The notes under the pieces were generated by a model, which was given only the letters and a program-made list of their open reading frames with translations, was not told where the DNA came from and did not search any database. Position numbers and translations under genes: made by a program. Shown here piece by piece: positions 31,608 through 40,242 of a DNA stretch of 64,000 nucleotides; the stretch's first letter is position 1, and the number at the start of each line of letters is the position of its first letter. Origin of the DNA: Stappia sp. Its GTDB lineage: Bacteria > Pseudomonadota > Alphaproteobacteria > Rhizobiales > Stappiaceae. The stretch spans positions 1,004,939 to 1,068,938 of the forward strand of contig NZ_CP157793.1 of NCBI RefSeq assembly GCF_040110915.1, read 5' to 3'.

Positions 31608-31680
31608 GCAATCCGCTGAAGGCGGTTCAGGCGGTTCAGGCGGTTCAGGCGGTTCAGGCGGTTCAGGCGGCTCAGGCGGG
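31608..31680. repeat. direct repeat (right copy) with expanded 9-bp tandem unit
   Basis: GCAATCCGCTGAA (31608-31620) runs into five exact GGCGGTTCA units (31621-31665), one GGCGGCTCA (31666-31674) and GGCGGG. Collapsing the extra units gives the same 28-bp string as at the pccR 3' end. The last units overlap the stop codon of the LysR gene. Confidence 0.85.
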
Positions 31681-32679
31681 AGTGGCCGGCACGGAGGGGC
31701 ACACGGGAGCCTCGGACGGGCGGTCGGTGCCCTGCGGCAGGCAGCAGAACGGCCAGCGCGGATCGGCGCCGACGCGGGTGACCTCTTCCGCGACCTCCGC
31801 GATGGTCGTGCGCAGCCATTGGTGCGCCGGGTCGGCGTCGTCGCGCTGGTGCCAGATCAGCGACACCGTGAAGTCGGGCATCTCCACCGGCGGTTCGAAG
31901 ATCTCCAGGTCCAGAAGATCCGCCTTGGCGAGCGCGATGCGCGCGGGCAGGCAGGCGACGAGATCCGCCTTGGCGACCGCGTAGGGTGCCGCGATGAACT
32001 GCGGCACCGTCAAAAAGACGCGCCGGCCGAGCCCTTTCGCGGCAAGGGTCGCGTCGATCGCCCCGCCGGGACCGTTGCGCGGGGCGACCAGCACGTGTTC
32101 GGCCGCGCAGAAGGCCTCCAGCGTCGGGCCGCCGGGGCCGAAGCGGCCGCGCCGCGCGATGCCCACGAGCCGGTCCGTGTAGAGCGGCGCGGCGCGGTGT
32201 CGCCCTTCCAGATCGCCGATCACCCCGATGGCGAGATCGACCTCGCCGTCGTCCAGCATCGGTGTCATGCCGGAGGGGCGCGCGTTCTTGACATGCAGGT
32301 CGAGCCTCGGCGCATCCTTGCGGAACCGCTCGATCATGTCGATCAGCAGCACGGCCATGGAATTGTCGGTCATGGCGAGGCGCGCGACTCGGTCGAGATC
32401 GGCCGGATCGAAGGCAAGCGCGGGGGCAAGCGCCTCCTCGATGCGGGCAAGCGCCTCGCGCACCGGTTGGGCGAGCGCCCGGGCCCGGGCCGTCGGCTCC
32501 ATGCCCCGGCCCGAGCGCACGAACAGCTCGTCGTCGAGCAGCGCGCGCAATCGGCCGAGCGCGTTCGACATGGCCGGCTGCGACAGGCCGATGCGCCGCG
32601 CCGCCCGGGTGACGCTGCGTTCGCTGACGAGCGCGTCGAAGGCCACCAGCAGGTTCAGGTCGATCGATGCGATATTCAT
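31672..32679 (-). CDS. LysR-family transcriptional regulator
   Basis: This 335-residue regulator has a NodD/LinR-style helix-turn-helix at residues 7-66 (LVAFDALVSERSVTRAARRIGLSQPAMSNALGRL region) and a LysR substrate domain (about 95-300). The C-terminus is extended by about 20 Pro-rich residues and ends inside the 9-bp tandem repeat. It is divergent from the molybdenum hydroxylase genes across 133 bp and is their likely regulator. The inducer is unknown. Confidence 0.85.
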   Translation of the reverse strand: MNIASIDLNLLVAFDALVSERSVTRAARRIGLSQPAMSNALGRLRALLDDELFVRSGRGMEPTARARALAQPVREALARIEEALAPALAFDPADLDRVARLAMTDNSMAVLLIDMIERFRKDAPRLDLHVKNARPSGMTPMLDDGEVDLAIGVIGDLEGRHRAAPLYTDRLVGIARRGRFGPGGPTLEAFCAAEHVLVAPRNGPGGAIDATLAAKGLGRRVFLTVPQFIAAPYAVAKADLVACLPARIALAKADLLDLEIFEPPVEMPDFTVSLIWHQRDDADPAHQWLRTTIAEVAEEVTRVGADPRWPFCCLPQGTDRPSEAPVCPSVPATPA

Positions 32680-32812
32680 GCGCTGAATAGCTCCGGATAC
32701 CCAAAATCAATTGGACGCTGGCGACATGCTGCCCCACTTAATCCGTGATCGCAATTTCGCAAGGCCGGCGGCACGCGTTTTCCGTCGGCCCGGACAGCTT
32801 CAGGAGGGACGG

Positions 32813-33271
32813 ATGATCCGTTTGAACGTGAATGGCGAGGAGCGGGCGGTCGACGTCGACCCGGATACGCCGCTTTTGTGGGTTCTGCGCGACGAGCTGC
32901 GGATGACCGGAACGAAGTATGGCTGCGGCATCGCCGCCTGCGGCGCCTGCACGGTGCATATGGACGGCATGCCGATCCGCGCCTGCCAGACGGCGGCCGG
33001 CGATGTCGAGGGCGTTGCCATCACCACCATCGAGGGGGTGAACGGCAAGGCCGCCGAGGCGGTGCAGGAAGCCTGGCGCGACCTCGACGTGCCGCAATGC
33101 GGCTACTGCCAGTCCGGGCAGATCCTGGCCGCGACCTCCCTTCTGAGCGACACGCCGAAGCCGACCGACGAAGACATCGACGCGGCGATGAGCGGCAACC
33201 TCTGTCGCTGTGCCACCTACCACCGCATTCGCGCCGCGATCCACCGCGCGGCCGAGAAGATGGAGGGCTGA
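32813..33271 (+). CDS. molybdenum hydroxylase, (2Fe-2S) small subunit
   Basis: This 152-residue protein has two [2Fe-2S] clusters. The plant-type cluster ligands are C38, C43, C46 and C58 ([17 protein letters not shown]). The second cluster ligands are C96, C99, C131 and C133 (CGYCQSGQ and CRC). It resembles the small subunit of isoquinoline 1-oxidoreductase-like enzymes and transfers electrons from the molybdenum subunit. AGGAGGG precedes the ATG. The large-subunit gene starts 4 bp downstream. No separate FAD subunit gene is present, as in the IorAB and aldehyde-dehydrogenase types. Confidence 0.9.
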   Translation: MIRLNVNGEERAVDVDPDTPLLWVLRDELRMTGTKYGCGIAACGACTVHMDGMPIRACQTAAGDVEGVAITTIEGVNGKAAEAVQEAWRDLDVPQCGYCQSGQILAATSLLSDTPKPTDEDIDAAMSGNLCRCATYHRIRAAIHRAAEKMEG

Positions 33272-33275
33272 GGCC

Positions 33276-35519
33276 ATGCTGCATATGATGAAACGCTTTG
33301 CCCATATGGCCCCTGCGGCTCAGCCCGCGCGTCCGAGCCGCCGCAGCTTTCTCAAGATGTCGGCCGGCGCCGCAGGCGGTCTGATGATCGGCCTGAAACT
33401 CCCCGTGACCGGCGCGGGTGCCGCCGAAACGGGGGGCGCGACCGAGGCCGGAGAGATGTTCACCCCCTTCGTGCGCATCGCGCCGGACGGGATCGTCACC
33501 GTGCTCAACAAGCATCTGGACATGGGCCAGGGCAACGCCACGGGGCTTGCCACGCTGGTGGCCGATGAGCTGGATGCGGCCGCCGAACAGGTACGCGCCG
33601 AGTTCGCACCCGCCGATGCCGAGAAATACAAGAACCTCTTCTTCGGCATGCAGGGCACGGGCGGCTCCACCGCCATCGCCAATTCCTTCGAGCAGTATCG
33701 CACCGCCGGTGCCACGGCGCGGGCCATGCTGGTGGCGGCCGCGGCCGAGCGCTGGGGCGTTCCGGCATCCGAGATTTCGGTGACGGCGGGCACCGTGTCG
33801 CATCCTTCAGGCCCGTCCGCGACCTTCGGCGAGCTGGCCGATGCGGCGGCGCGCATGGATGTGCCCTCCGAGGTCACCCTGAAGACACCCGACCAGTGGG
33901 TCTACATCGGCAAGGAATTTCCGCGTCTCGACGTGCCGAACAAGACCGTCGGCGCGCCGGGCACCTACGGCATGGACATTCAGCGCGACGACATGCTGGT
34001 CGCGGTCCTCACCCGCCCGCTCGCCTTCGGCGGCAAGGTGAAATCCTTCGATGCGAGCGAGGCGCGCAAGGTCAAGGGCGTGGTCGACGTGATCGAGGTG
34101 CCGCAGGGCATCGCGGTGCTGGCGACCTCCACCTGGCCGGCCATCAAGGCGCAGGGGCTTCTGGAGATCGAGTGGGACGACACGGCGGCCGAAACCCGCT
34201 CCACCGACGCGCTTTTTGCCGAATACAGGGCGCTTGCCGAGGAAGACGGTCCGGTCTTCCGCGCCGACGGCGACGCGGCGGCTGCGCTTGAAGGTGCGGC
34301 GACGGTGGTCGAACAGACCTTCGAGTTTCCCTATCTGGCGCACGGCATGATGGAGCCGATGGTCGTCACCATTCACTGGGAGGGCGAGCGCGCGACCCTG
34401 TGGTATCCGGCCCAGTTCCAGACGGTCGACCAGGCCACGGCCGCCGCCGTGCTCGGCATCCCGCCGCAGAACGTGACGATCAACACGCTCTATGCCGGCG
34501 GCTCCTTCGGCCGGCGCACCTCGCCGGACGCGCAGCACATCGTCGAGGCCGCGTCCATCGCCAAGGCCTGGGGCAAGGCGCAGCCGATCAAGCTGGTCTA
34601 CACCCGCGAGGACGACACCCGCAGCGGCTACTACCGGCCGATGGGCGTGCACAAGATCCGCGCCGGTCTCGACGGCGAGGGCAAGCTCGTCGCCTGGCAC
34701 CATCGCATCGTGACGCAATCGATCATGAGCGGCACGATGATGGAGGACTTCGTCGTGCACGATGGCATCGACGAGACCTCCGTGGAGGGCGTGAAGGACG
34801 CGAGCTATCCGGTCGCCAACTTCCGCGGCGAGCTGCACTCGCCCAAGGTCGGCGTGCCGGTGCTGTGGTGGCGCGCGGTGGGCCACACCCACACGGCCTA
34901 TGCGATGGAGGCGATGATCGACAAGGTGGCGGCCGCCGCCGGGGCCGACCCGGTCGCCTTCCGCCGGTCGCTGCTGACCACGCCGACCGGCGACGATCAG
35001 AAGGATGCCGACAACGCCCGCAAGCTTGCCGTGCTGGACAAGGTCGCCGAGATGGCCGGCTGGTCCGGGCCCCGGGCCGGCGCGCGCTTCCGCGGCGTGG
35101 CGGTGCACAAGTCCTTCAACTCCTATGTCGCCGAGATCGCCGAGGTGTCGCGGCGCGACGATGGCACCTTCAAGGTCGAGAAGGTCTGGTGCGCGGTCGA
35201 TTGCGGCATCGCCGTCAATCCGGACAACGTCAAGGCGCAGATGGAGGGCGGCATTGGATATGGCCTTGGCGCGGTGCTTTTCGACGAGATCACCCTGAGC
35301 GAGGGGCGTGTCGACCAGCTCAACTTCGACACCTACCGCTCGCTGACGATGGAGGACATGCCGGAGATCGAGGTGTCGGTGCTGGCCTCCGAGGCCGCGC
35401 CGACGGGGGCCGGCGAGCCCGGCACGCCACCGATCGGGCCGGCTGTCGCCAATGCGATCCGCGCGGCGACCGGCGAGGTGCCGGGTGTCCTGCCGCTCGC
35501 GAAGAGCGGTCTCGCCTGA
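33276..35519 (+). CDS. molybdenum hydroxylase, Moco-binding large subunit (IorB-like)
   Basis: This 747-residue xanthine-dehydrogenase-family subunit has a twin-arginine signal (SRRSFLKMSAGAAGG, residues 22-36), so the heterodimer is exported folded to the periplasm. Moco-binding regions include LDMGQGNATG and GGSFGRR. The catalytic Glu lies in GAGEPGTPP near the C-terminus. The two-subunit form without FAD usually passes electrons to a cytochrome. Substrates in this family are aldehydes or N-heterocycles; which one applies here is not evident. The start at 33276 has GGAGGG upstream. Confidence 0.88.
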   Translation: MLHMMKRFAHMAPAAQPARPSRRSFLKMSAGAAGGLMIGLKLPVTGAGAAETGGATEAGEMFTPFVRIAPDGIVTVLNKHLDMGQGNATGLATLVADELDAAAEQVRAEFAPADAEKYKNLFFGMQGTGGSTAIANSFEQYRTAGATARAMLVAAAAERWGVPASEISVTAGTVSHPSGPSATFGELADAAARMDVPSEVTLKTPDQWVYIGKEFPRLDVPNKTVGAPGTYGMDIQRDDMLVAVLTRPLAFGGKVKSFDASEARKVKGVVDVIEVPQGIAVLATSTWPAIKAQGLLEIEWDDTAAETRSTDALFAEYRALAEEDGPVFRADGDAAAALEGAATVVEQTFEFPYLAHGMMEPMVVTIHWEGERATLWYPAQFQTVDQATAAAVLGIPPQNVTINTLYAGGSFGRRTSPDAQHIVEAASIAKAWGKAQPIKLVYTREDDTRSGYYRPMGVHKIRAGLDGEGKLVAWHHRIVTQSIMSGTMMEDFVVHDGIDETSVEGVKDASYPVANFRGELHSPKVGVPVLWWRAVGHTHTAYAMEAMIDKVAAAAGADPVAFRRSLLTTPTGDDQKDADNARKLAVLDKVAEMAGWSGPRAGARFRGVAVHKSFNSYVAEIAEVSRRDDGTFKVEKVWCAVDCGIAVNPDNVKAQMEGGIGYGLGAVLFDEITLSEGRVDQLNFDTYRSLTMEDMPEIEVSVLASEAAPTGAGEPGTPPIGPAVANAIRAATGEVPGVLPLAKSGLA

Positions 35520-35560
35520 TCGCCCGTCCAGATCGCATCTCCTGACCGGAGCCTTATGAA

Positions 35561-35594
35561 ACCGCGTCGGACCAAGCGCCGGCGCGGTTTTTTC
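35561..35594 (+). terminator. rho-independent terminator after the molybdenum hydroxylase
   Basis: ACCGCG pairs with CGCGGT (further pairing TCGG/CCGG inside), followed by a run of six T at 35588-35593. It ends the two-gene transcript 42 bp after the large-subunit stop. Confidence 0.75.
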
Positions 35595-35671
35595 ATGGTC
35601 CGCGTTTCTTGCGGGGCGTTCGCTTTGGCGATAGTCGAACGGGCCGCGACGCAGGGCAGGAAAGAGAGACC

Positions 35672-37003
35672 ATGGGCGGATACAGGCTGGGGACGGGCGG
35701 GCGATTCATCGACCGAGGCAGGCCGCTGTCCTTTCGCGTCGACGGGCAACCGGAAACGGGGTTCGCGGGCGATACGCTGGCCTCCGCGCTGCTGGCCTGC
35801 GGGCACGCTCTGGTCTCGGGCGGGGAAGCGGGCGGCGAGGCCGCACGCCTGCCGTGCGTCTTCCCCGGCACGCAGCCTCGCGCGACGACCGTCTCGCTCG
35901 CGACGACGGAGCTGTGCGACGGGCTCGAGATCCGGCTCGGCGCGCGCCGCCGGTGGCTCGGCCGCGCTCCGATGGCTGCCGACGCGCCGTCGCGCGATCC
36001 GGAGCCGGCGGAGGCCGCCTGCGACGTGCTGGTGATCGGCGGCGGGCCGGCGGGGCTTGCCGCCGCGCGCGTTGCCGCGCGGGCGGGCCTGCGGGTGATT
36101 CTCCTTGACGAAAACGCGCATGTCGGCGGGCGTGCGGCCGAGGATGACGGCACGGTCGACGGGCTTGCTCCGGCGGACTGGGCGGCGCGCAGGGGCGCGG
36201 GTCTGGCGGCGCTGGAGCACGTCCGTGTGATGACGCGGACGACCGTCGAGGACCCAGAGGAAGACGGTGTCTGGTGTGCGGTGGAGCGGAGGACCGGCGG
36301 GCTATTCCCGCAAGTACTTCGGCGCCGCCTCTGGACGATCCGCGCCCGCCGGACGGTGATCGCGACCGGCGCGCGCGAACGCCCGCTCGTCTTTCCCGGG
36401 CACGTCTTTCCCGCGCACGACGGGCCCGGCGTCATGCGCGCCGCGACCGGCCTTGCCCTTGCGCGCCGGTATGGCGTCGCGGCGGGGCGGTCGGTCGTCG
36501 TTTTCGCCAACACCGACGGCGGCGCGGCGACGGCCTGCGCGCTCGCGGATATGGGCGTGTCGATCAAGGCCGTGGTCGACATGCGCCCGCGGATCGATGC
36601 GGCCCTGGCAGCCGGACTGGCCGCGCGCGGCCTGCGTCTGGAAGCCGGCGCCGTTGTCGCCGCGACGCGCGGACGCCGGGCGCTGGCCGGGGTCGAGATC
36701 CGGGGATTCGACCCGGCCTCCGGACACCTGGGCCGCAACGCCATGCGTCCGTCCTGCGACTGCCTGCTGGTCTCCGGCGGCTGGACGCCGCGCCCGCTCG
36801 GGGCGGGCAAAACGGGTGAGCACTGGCGGGTTTGCGGCGCCGCGGCCGGGGCGTTCGATCTCGCGGCGTCCCTCGCGAGCGGACATGCCGCCGGCATGGC
36901 GGCGGTCGCGGCCTGCGGCGGAGGATCGGTCGAGATCGCGGCCCCGTCCGTCATCGGCGCGCAGGGGCCGCATCTGCCCTTGCCCGTGTTCGAGGTGCCG
37001 TAG
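35672..37003 (+). CDS. sarcosine oxidase alpha-like protein, N-terminal half only
   Basis: This 443-residue protein resembles the first half of the heterotetrameric sarcosine oxidase alpha chain: MGGYRLGTGGRFIDR, GFAGDTLASALLACG and ATTELCDGLE of the ferredoxin-like domain (residues 1-95). An FAD/NAD domain follows (DVLVIGGGPAGLAAARVAARAG from about 122, ATGARERPLVFPGH near 250). It stops where the full alpha chain (about 1000 residues) continues into its aminomethyltransferase half. About 60 residues normally between the two N-terminal domains also look shortened. It may be a truncated relic or a short opine-oxidase-like oxidoreductase. The gamma-like gene follows; beta and delta are absent. 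Confidence 0.65.
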   Translation: MGGYRLGTGGRFIDRGRPLSFRVDGQPETGFAGDTLASALLACGHALVSGGEAGGEAARLPCVFPGTQPRATTVSLATTELCDGLEIRLGARRRWLGRAPMAADAPSRDPEPAEAACDVLVIGGGPAGLAAARVAARAGLRVILLDENAHVGGRAAEDDGTVDGLAPADWAARRGAGLAALEHVRVMTRTTVEDPEEDGVWCAVERRTGGLFPQVLRRRLWTIRARRTVIATGARERPLVFPGHVFPAHDGPGVMRAATGLALARRYGVAAGRSVVVFANTDGGAATACALADMGVSIKAVVDMRPRIDAALAAGLAARGLRLEAGAVVAATRGRRALAGVEIRGFDPASGHLGRNAMRPSCDCLLVSGGWTPRPLGAGKTGEHWRVCGAAAGAFDLAASLASGHAAGMAAVAACGGGSVEIAAPSVIGAQGPHLPLPVFEVP

Positions 37004-37210
37004 GCCGGGCCGCGTGACCGGGCTGCGCCACGACTGGGCGGTGCGGCCACCGCCCGCAGGTCGCGCCCCTTGACCGATGCGGGCCGCAGGGCGAGTCTGG
37101 GGGCATGACCGTCGCAGACGCACCCGCCCCGGGCGGGCGGCGCTTCCGGCGCGCGTCCGCGCCGCTGCCGGCGGTCGATCTTGTTGTCGATCGCGATGGG
37201 AGCCGCATGC

Positions 37211-37864
37211 ATGTCTGACGCGCACCCTGCCGGAGAACCGCGCTGGGCGCCGCCACCACCGGGGTCGCGCGGCGGCGCCCCGGACCCCGGCCAAGACCCC
37301 GCCCTTCACCTCACCGACCTCACGGTCGGCGCCGTTCTGGAAATCGGGTCCTGGCCGAATCGCTTGCAGGGCGTGGCCGAGAAGCTCGCGGATCTGTTGG
37401 CCGCCGATCCGCCCGGCCGACCGGGCCGCTTCGCGCAAGGCGAGGGCGCGTTGCTCGGCTGGCTCGCCTTCGGCCGCTTCCTCTGGCTGTCGGACGACGC
37501 GGCCGACGCGGAGCGGCTGGCGCAGGCCTTCGACAGCGAAGAGGCCGCCGTGGTGGATCTCGGTTCCGCGCGGCGCGGCGTGCGGCTCACCGGCGCGGTG
37601 GCTCCGGAGGTGCTCAACAAGGCGGTCGCCATCGACTTCGACCCGCGCGCCTTCCCGCCCGGATCGCTCGCCCAGGCCGTCATCGACCATGTTCCGGTCG
37701 TCATCCTGCGCCGCGCGGCGGAGGAATTCGATGTGATCGTGTCGGCAAGCCTGGCGCAGACCGTCTGGGACTGGCTGCTCGATGCGAGCTTCGAGCACGG
37801 CTACGAGGTCGGCGAGGGGACAGCCCTCGTCGGCGCGCCGCGCGACCAGGGGCTGGGTCCATAA
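37211..37864 (+). CDS. sarcosine oxidase gamma-like protein
   Basis: This 217-residue protein resembles SoxG, the small folate-site subunit related to GcvT: PNRLQGVAEKLADLL, VDLGSARRGVRLTGAVAPEVLNK and ASLAQTVWDWLLDASFEHGY. An N-terminal Pro/Gly-rich stretch (about 45 residues) is not typical. It lies 207 bp after the truncated alpha-like gene with no beta or delta gene beside it. A complete heterotetrameric sarcosine oxidase cannot be made from this locus. It may work with subunits encoded elsewhere or be a remnant. Confidence 0.65.
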   Translation: MSDAHPAGEPRWAPPPPGSRGGAPDPGQDPALHLTDLTVGAVLEIGSWPNRLQGVAEKLADLLAADPPGRPGRFAQGEGALLGWLAFGRFLWLSDDAADAERLAQAFDSEEAAVVDLGSARRGVRLTGAVAPEVLNKAVAIDFDPRAFPPGSLAQAVIDHVPVVILRRAAEEFDVIVSASLAQTVWDWLLDASFEHGYEVGEGTALVGAPRDQGLGP

Positions 37865-37933
37865 ATGGGGCCATGCCCGGGGCCGTCCCCTGACCGTGCG
37901 ACGCGCCGCTGCAGGCGGTCGGGCGCGCGGCCC

Positions 37934-39184
37934 TCAGCCCTTGCGCAGGATGTTGTGCTCGGGGCCGAAGGGGAAGCCGGTGATGTTCTCCGCGCCCGTC
38001 TCGGTCACGATCAGGATGTCGTGTTCGCGATAGCCGCCGGCGCCTGGTTGGCCTTCCGGGATCATGATCATCGGCTCCATGGAGACCACCATGCCGGGTT
38101 CCAGCACGGTCTCCACGTCCTCGCGCAGTTCCACCGAAGCCTCGCGCCCGTAGTAGTGGCTGAGCACGCCGAAGGAATGGCCGTAGCCGAAGGAGCGGTA
38201 GCGCAGCAGGCCATGCGTCCGGTAGATCTCGTTGAGCTCGCGCGCGATGTCGCAGCAGCGCGCGCCCGGGCGGATGAGATCGAGCCCGGCGCGATGCACG
38301 TCGCAATTGATCTCCCAGAGCCTTAAATGCGCGTCCGGGGCATGCTCGCAGAAGAGCGTGCGTTCCAGCGCGGTGTAATAGCCGAAGATCATCGGGAAGC
38401 AGTTGAGCGACAGGATGTCGCCCGCCTGAACCACCCGGTTGGTGACCGGATTATGCGCCCCGTCCGTGTTGAGGCCGGACTGGAACCAGGTCCAGGTGTC
38501 CATCAGTTCGACCTGCGGAAAGGACCGCGCGATCTCGCGGATCATGGCATTGGTCGAGGCGATCGCCACCTCGTGCTCGGGCACGCCCGGAGCAACGGCT
38601 TCCACGACCGCCGCGCCGCCGATGTCGCAGATGCGCGCGCCCTCGCGGATGAGCGCGTGTTCCTCCGCCGACTTCACGGTCCTGAGCCGCATGGCGTCCC
38701 CGGCGATGTCGACCAGCTCGACCCCGGGCAGGGCGTCCTCCAGCAGCCCCTTCAGCTCCAGCGACACCGTGTCGAACTCGATGCCGAGCCGCTTGACGCC
38801 CTTGGTCAGGCCCTGAAGCGCGAAGAAGAAATTGTCCCGTCGCCAGTCGGTATAGGTGATTGCATCGCCATGGGTCCGCCGCCACGGCTGGCCGCCGTCG
38901 ATGCCGGCGGAAATCGTCGTTGCGGAGTGTGCGTCGACGACGAATCCGTAGCGCCGCCCGAAGGCGCAATAGAGAAAGCCGGAGAAGTAGCAGATGTTGT
39001 GGTAGCTGGTGAAAAGGGCCGCATCGATGCCGCGCGCCTCCATCGCCGTGCGGATCGCGTCCTGCCGGCGGTCCATTTCGCCGGCGCTGAAGGGGCTCCA
39101 CGCCTTCTCGCCATTGTGCCAGCGCGTGGTGCGCAGCAGTCCGTCGGGGTCCGTTCCGCTGTGTGTCATCCGGTCCTTGCTCAT
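37934..39184 (-). CDS. creatinase (creatine amidinohydrolase)
   Basis: This 416-residue M24-fold enzyme hydrolyses creatine to sarcosine and urea. It follows Pseudomonas putida creatinase throughout: FTSYHNICYFSGFLYCAFGRRYG, DGGQPWRRT, MDTWTWFQSGLNTDGAHNPVT, ARELNEIYRTHG and GYGHSFGVLSHYYGREA. The catalytic His (H232 in P. putida) is H244; the Glu residues in ALERTLF and SMEPMIM are kept. Start 39184 is preferred because GGAGG lies 5 bases upstream. It is the last gene after a four-gene ABC importer, which makes creatine a likely cargo. Other M24 amidinohydrolases are less likely given this close match. Confidence 0.93.
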   Translation of the reverse strand: MSKDRMTHSGTDPDGLLRTTRWHNGEKAWSPFSAGEMDRRQDAIRTAMEARGIDAALFTSYHNICYFSGFLYCAFGRRYGFVVDAHSATTISAGIDGGQPWRRTHGDAITYTDWRRDNFFFALQGLTKGVKRLGIEFDTVSLELKGLLEDALPGVELVDIAGDAMRLRTVKSAEEHALIREGARICDIGGAAVVEAVAPGVPEHEVAIASTNAMIREIARSFPQVELMDTWTWFQSGLNTDGAHNPVTNRVVQAGDILSLNCFPMIFGYYTALERTLFCEHAPDAHLRLWEINCDVHRAGLDLIRPGARCCDIARELNEIYRTHGLLRYRSFGYGHSFGVLSHYYGREASVELREDVETVLEPGMVVSMEPMIMIPEGQPGAGGYREHDILIVTETGAENITGFPFGPEHNILRKG

Positions 39185-39223
39185 CAGGTCCTCCATGAGG
39201 CAGGGCAGCCGGACCGACGCAAA

Positions 39224-39252
39224 CGGGCCGGCTCCCGTCAGGAACCGGCCCG
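39224..39252 (-). repeat. intercistronic hairpin between permease and creatinase genes
   Basis: CGGGCCGG pairs with CCGGCCCG, with an inner TCC/GGA pairing around a 5-base loop. On the minus strand it is followed by TTTGCG, a weak T tract. It may reduce or separate creatinase transcription from the importer genes upstream, or stabilise the message. Confidence 0.55.
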
Positions 39253-39376
39253 CCAGGCCGTGGGGTGATGCGGAGCCGCGCGCCCGGGAGGATCTCTCCC
39301 GTCCGGTGACTGGCGTTCCGTCACCGGCTCCTCTTGCGAAAAGCGCGTGCGTCTCCGGGGTCGTGTGCGCCGCCCG

Positions 39377-40231
39377 TCAGGACGGCGTCAGGCCGCGCAG
39401 GCGTTCGGAGCGCCGGCGCAGGAACTCCAGAACCGTCAGCAGGATGATCGAGATGAACACCATCAGCGAGGCGACGGCGAGGATCGTCGGCGAGATCTGT
39501 TCGCGCAGGCCCGTGAACATCTGCCAGGGCAGGGTCTTCTGGCCGGCCGACCCGAGGAAGAGCACCACCACCACCTCGTCGAAGGAGGTGATGAAGGCGA
39601 ACAGCGCGCCGGACACCACGCCCGGAATGATCAGCGGCATCTGCACCTTGAAGAAGGTGGTGACCGGATTGGCCCCAAGGCTCGCCGCCGCGCGCGTCAG
39701 GCTCCGGTCGAAGCCGACCAGCGTCGCCGTCACCGTGATGATCACGAAGGGCGTGCCGAGCGCGGCATGGGCCAGCACGACGCCCAGATAGGTGCCCTGC
39801 AGGCCGATGCGCGAGTAGAAGAAATACATGCCGGCGGCCGAGATGATCAGCGGCACGATCATCGGCGAGATCAGGATCGCCATGATCGCCGAGCGATAGG
39901 GCACATGCGACTGCGACAGGCCGATGGCCGCCAGCGTGCCGAGCGCGGTGGCGAGGATCGTCGCCACCGGCGCGATGGCGAAGGAATTCTTCAGCGCCAC
40001 CTGCCAGTCCGGATTGGTGAAGAAGTCCTCGTAGTGCTTGAGCGAATAGCCCTCCGGATTGAGCGCCAGCATCTCCGGCGTGAAGGTGAAGAAGTTCTCC
40101 GCGTTGAAGCTGAGCGGCACGATCACCAGGATCGGGAAGATCAGGAAGAAGAAGATCACCCCACAGATCGTGCGGAACGTGTAGTGCCACACGCGCTGTC
40201 CGGTGGAAGCATAGGCGGGAAGAGCGGACAT
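39377..40231 (-). CDS. ABC transporter permease, PotC-like
   Basis: This 284-residue permease has six membrane segments and the EAA loop TRAAASLGANPVTTFFKVQMPLIIPG (about residues 175-200) that contacts the ATPase. It belongs to the PotC family of polyamine/opine/betaine importers. It begins 11 bp after the other permease gene. The cargo is inferred to be creatine or another N-methylated compound from the creatinase and demethylation genes alongside. Confidence 0.88.
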   Translation of the reverse strand: MSALPAYASTGQRVWHYTFRTICGVIFFFLIFPILVIVPLSFNAENFFTFTPEMLALNPEGYSLKHYEDFFTNPDWQVALKNSFAIAPVATILATALGTLAAIGLSQSHVPYRSAIMAILISPMIVPLIISAAGMYFFYSRIGLQGTYLGVVLAHAALGTPFVIITVTATLVGFDRSLTRAAASLGANPVTTFFKVQMPLIIPGVVSGALFAFITSFDEVVVVLFLGSAGQKTLPWQMFTGLREQISPTILAVASLMVFISIILLTVLEFLRRRSERLRGLTPS

Positions 40232-40242
40232 GTCGGGTCTCC

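Noticed and set aside
31612-31680. Possible CRISPR-like array
   Set aside because: The units are 9 bp with no spacers; it is a simple tandem repeat.
31427-32737. Long minus-strand frame overlapping the LysR gene, with an (RLN)n stretch
   Set aside because: The repeat peptide is the 9-bp tandem DNA read out of frame; the true LysR frame is 31672-32679.
36453-37073. Missing C-terminal half of sarcosine oxidase alpha in another frame (frameshift)
   Set aside because: The alternative frames there translate to Arg/Pro-rich low complexity with no aminomethyltransferase motifs, so truncation rather than frameshift.
37934-39184. DMSP lyase DddP as identity of the M24-family gene
   Set aside because: DddP shares the fold, but this sequence follows creatinase across its whole length, including the catalytic His context NTDGAHNP.
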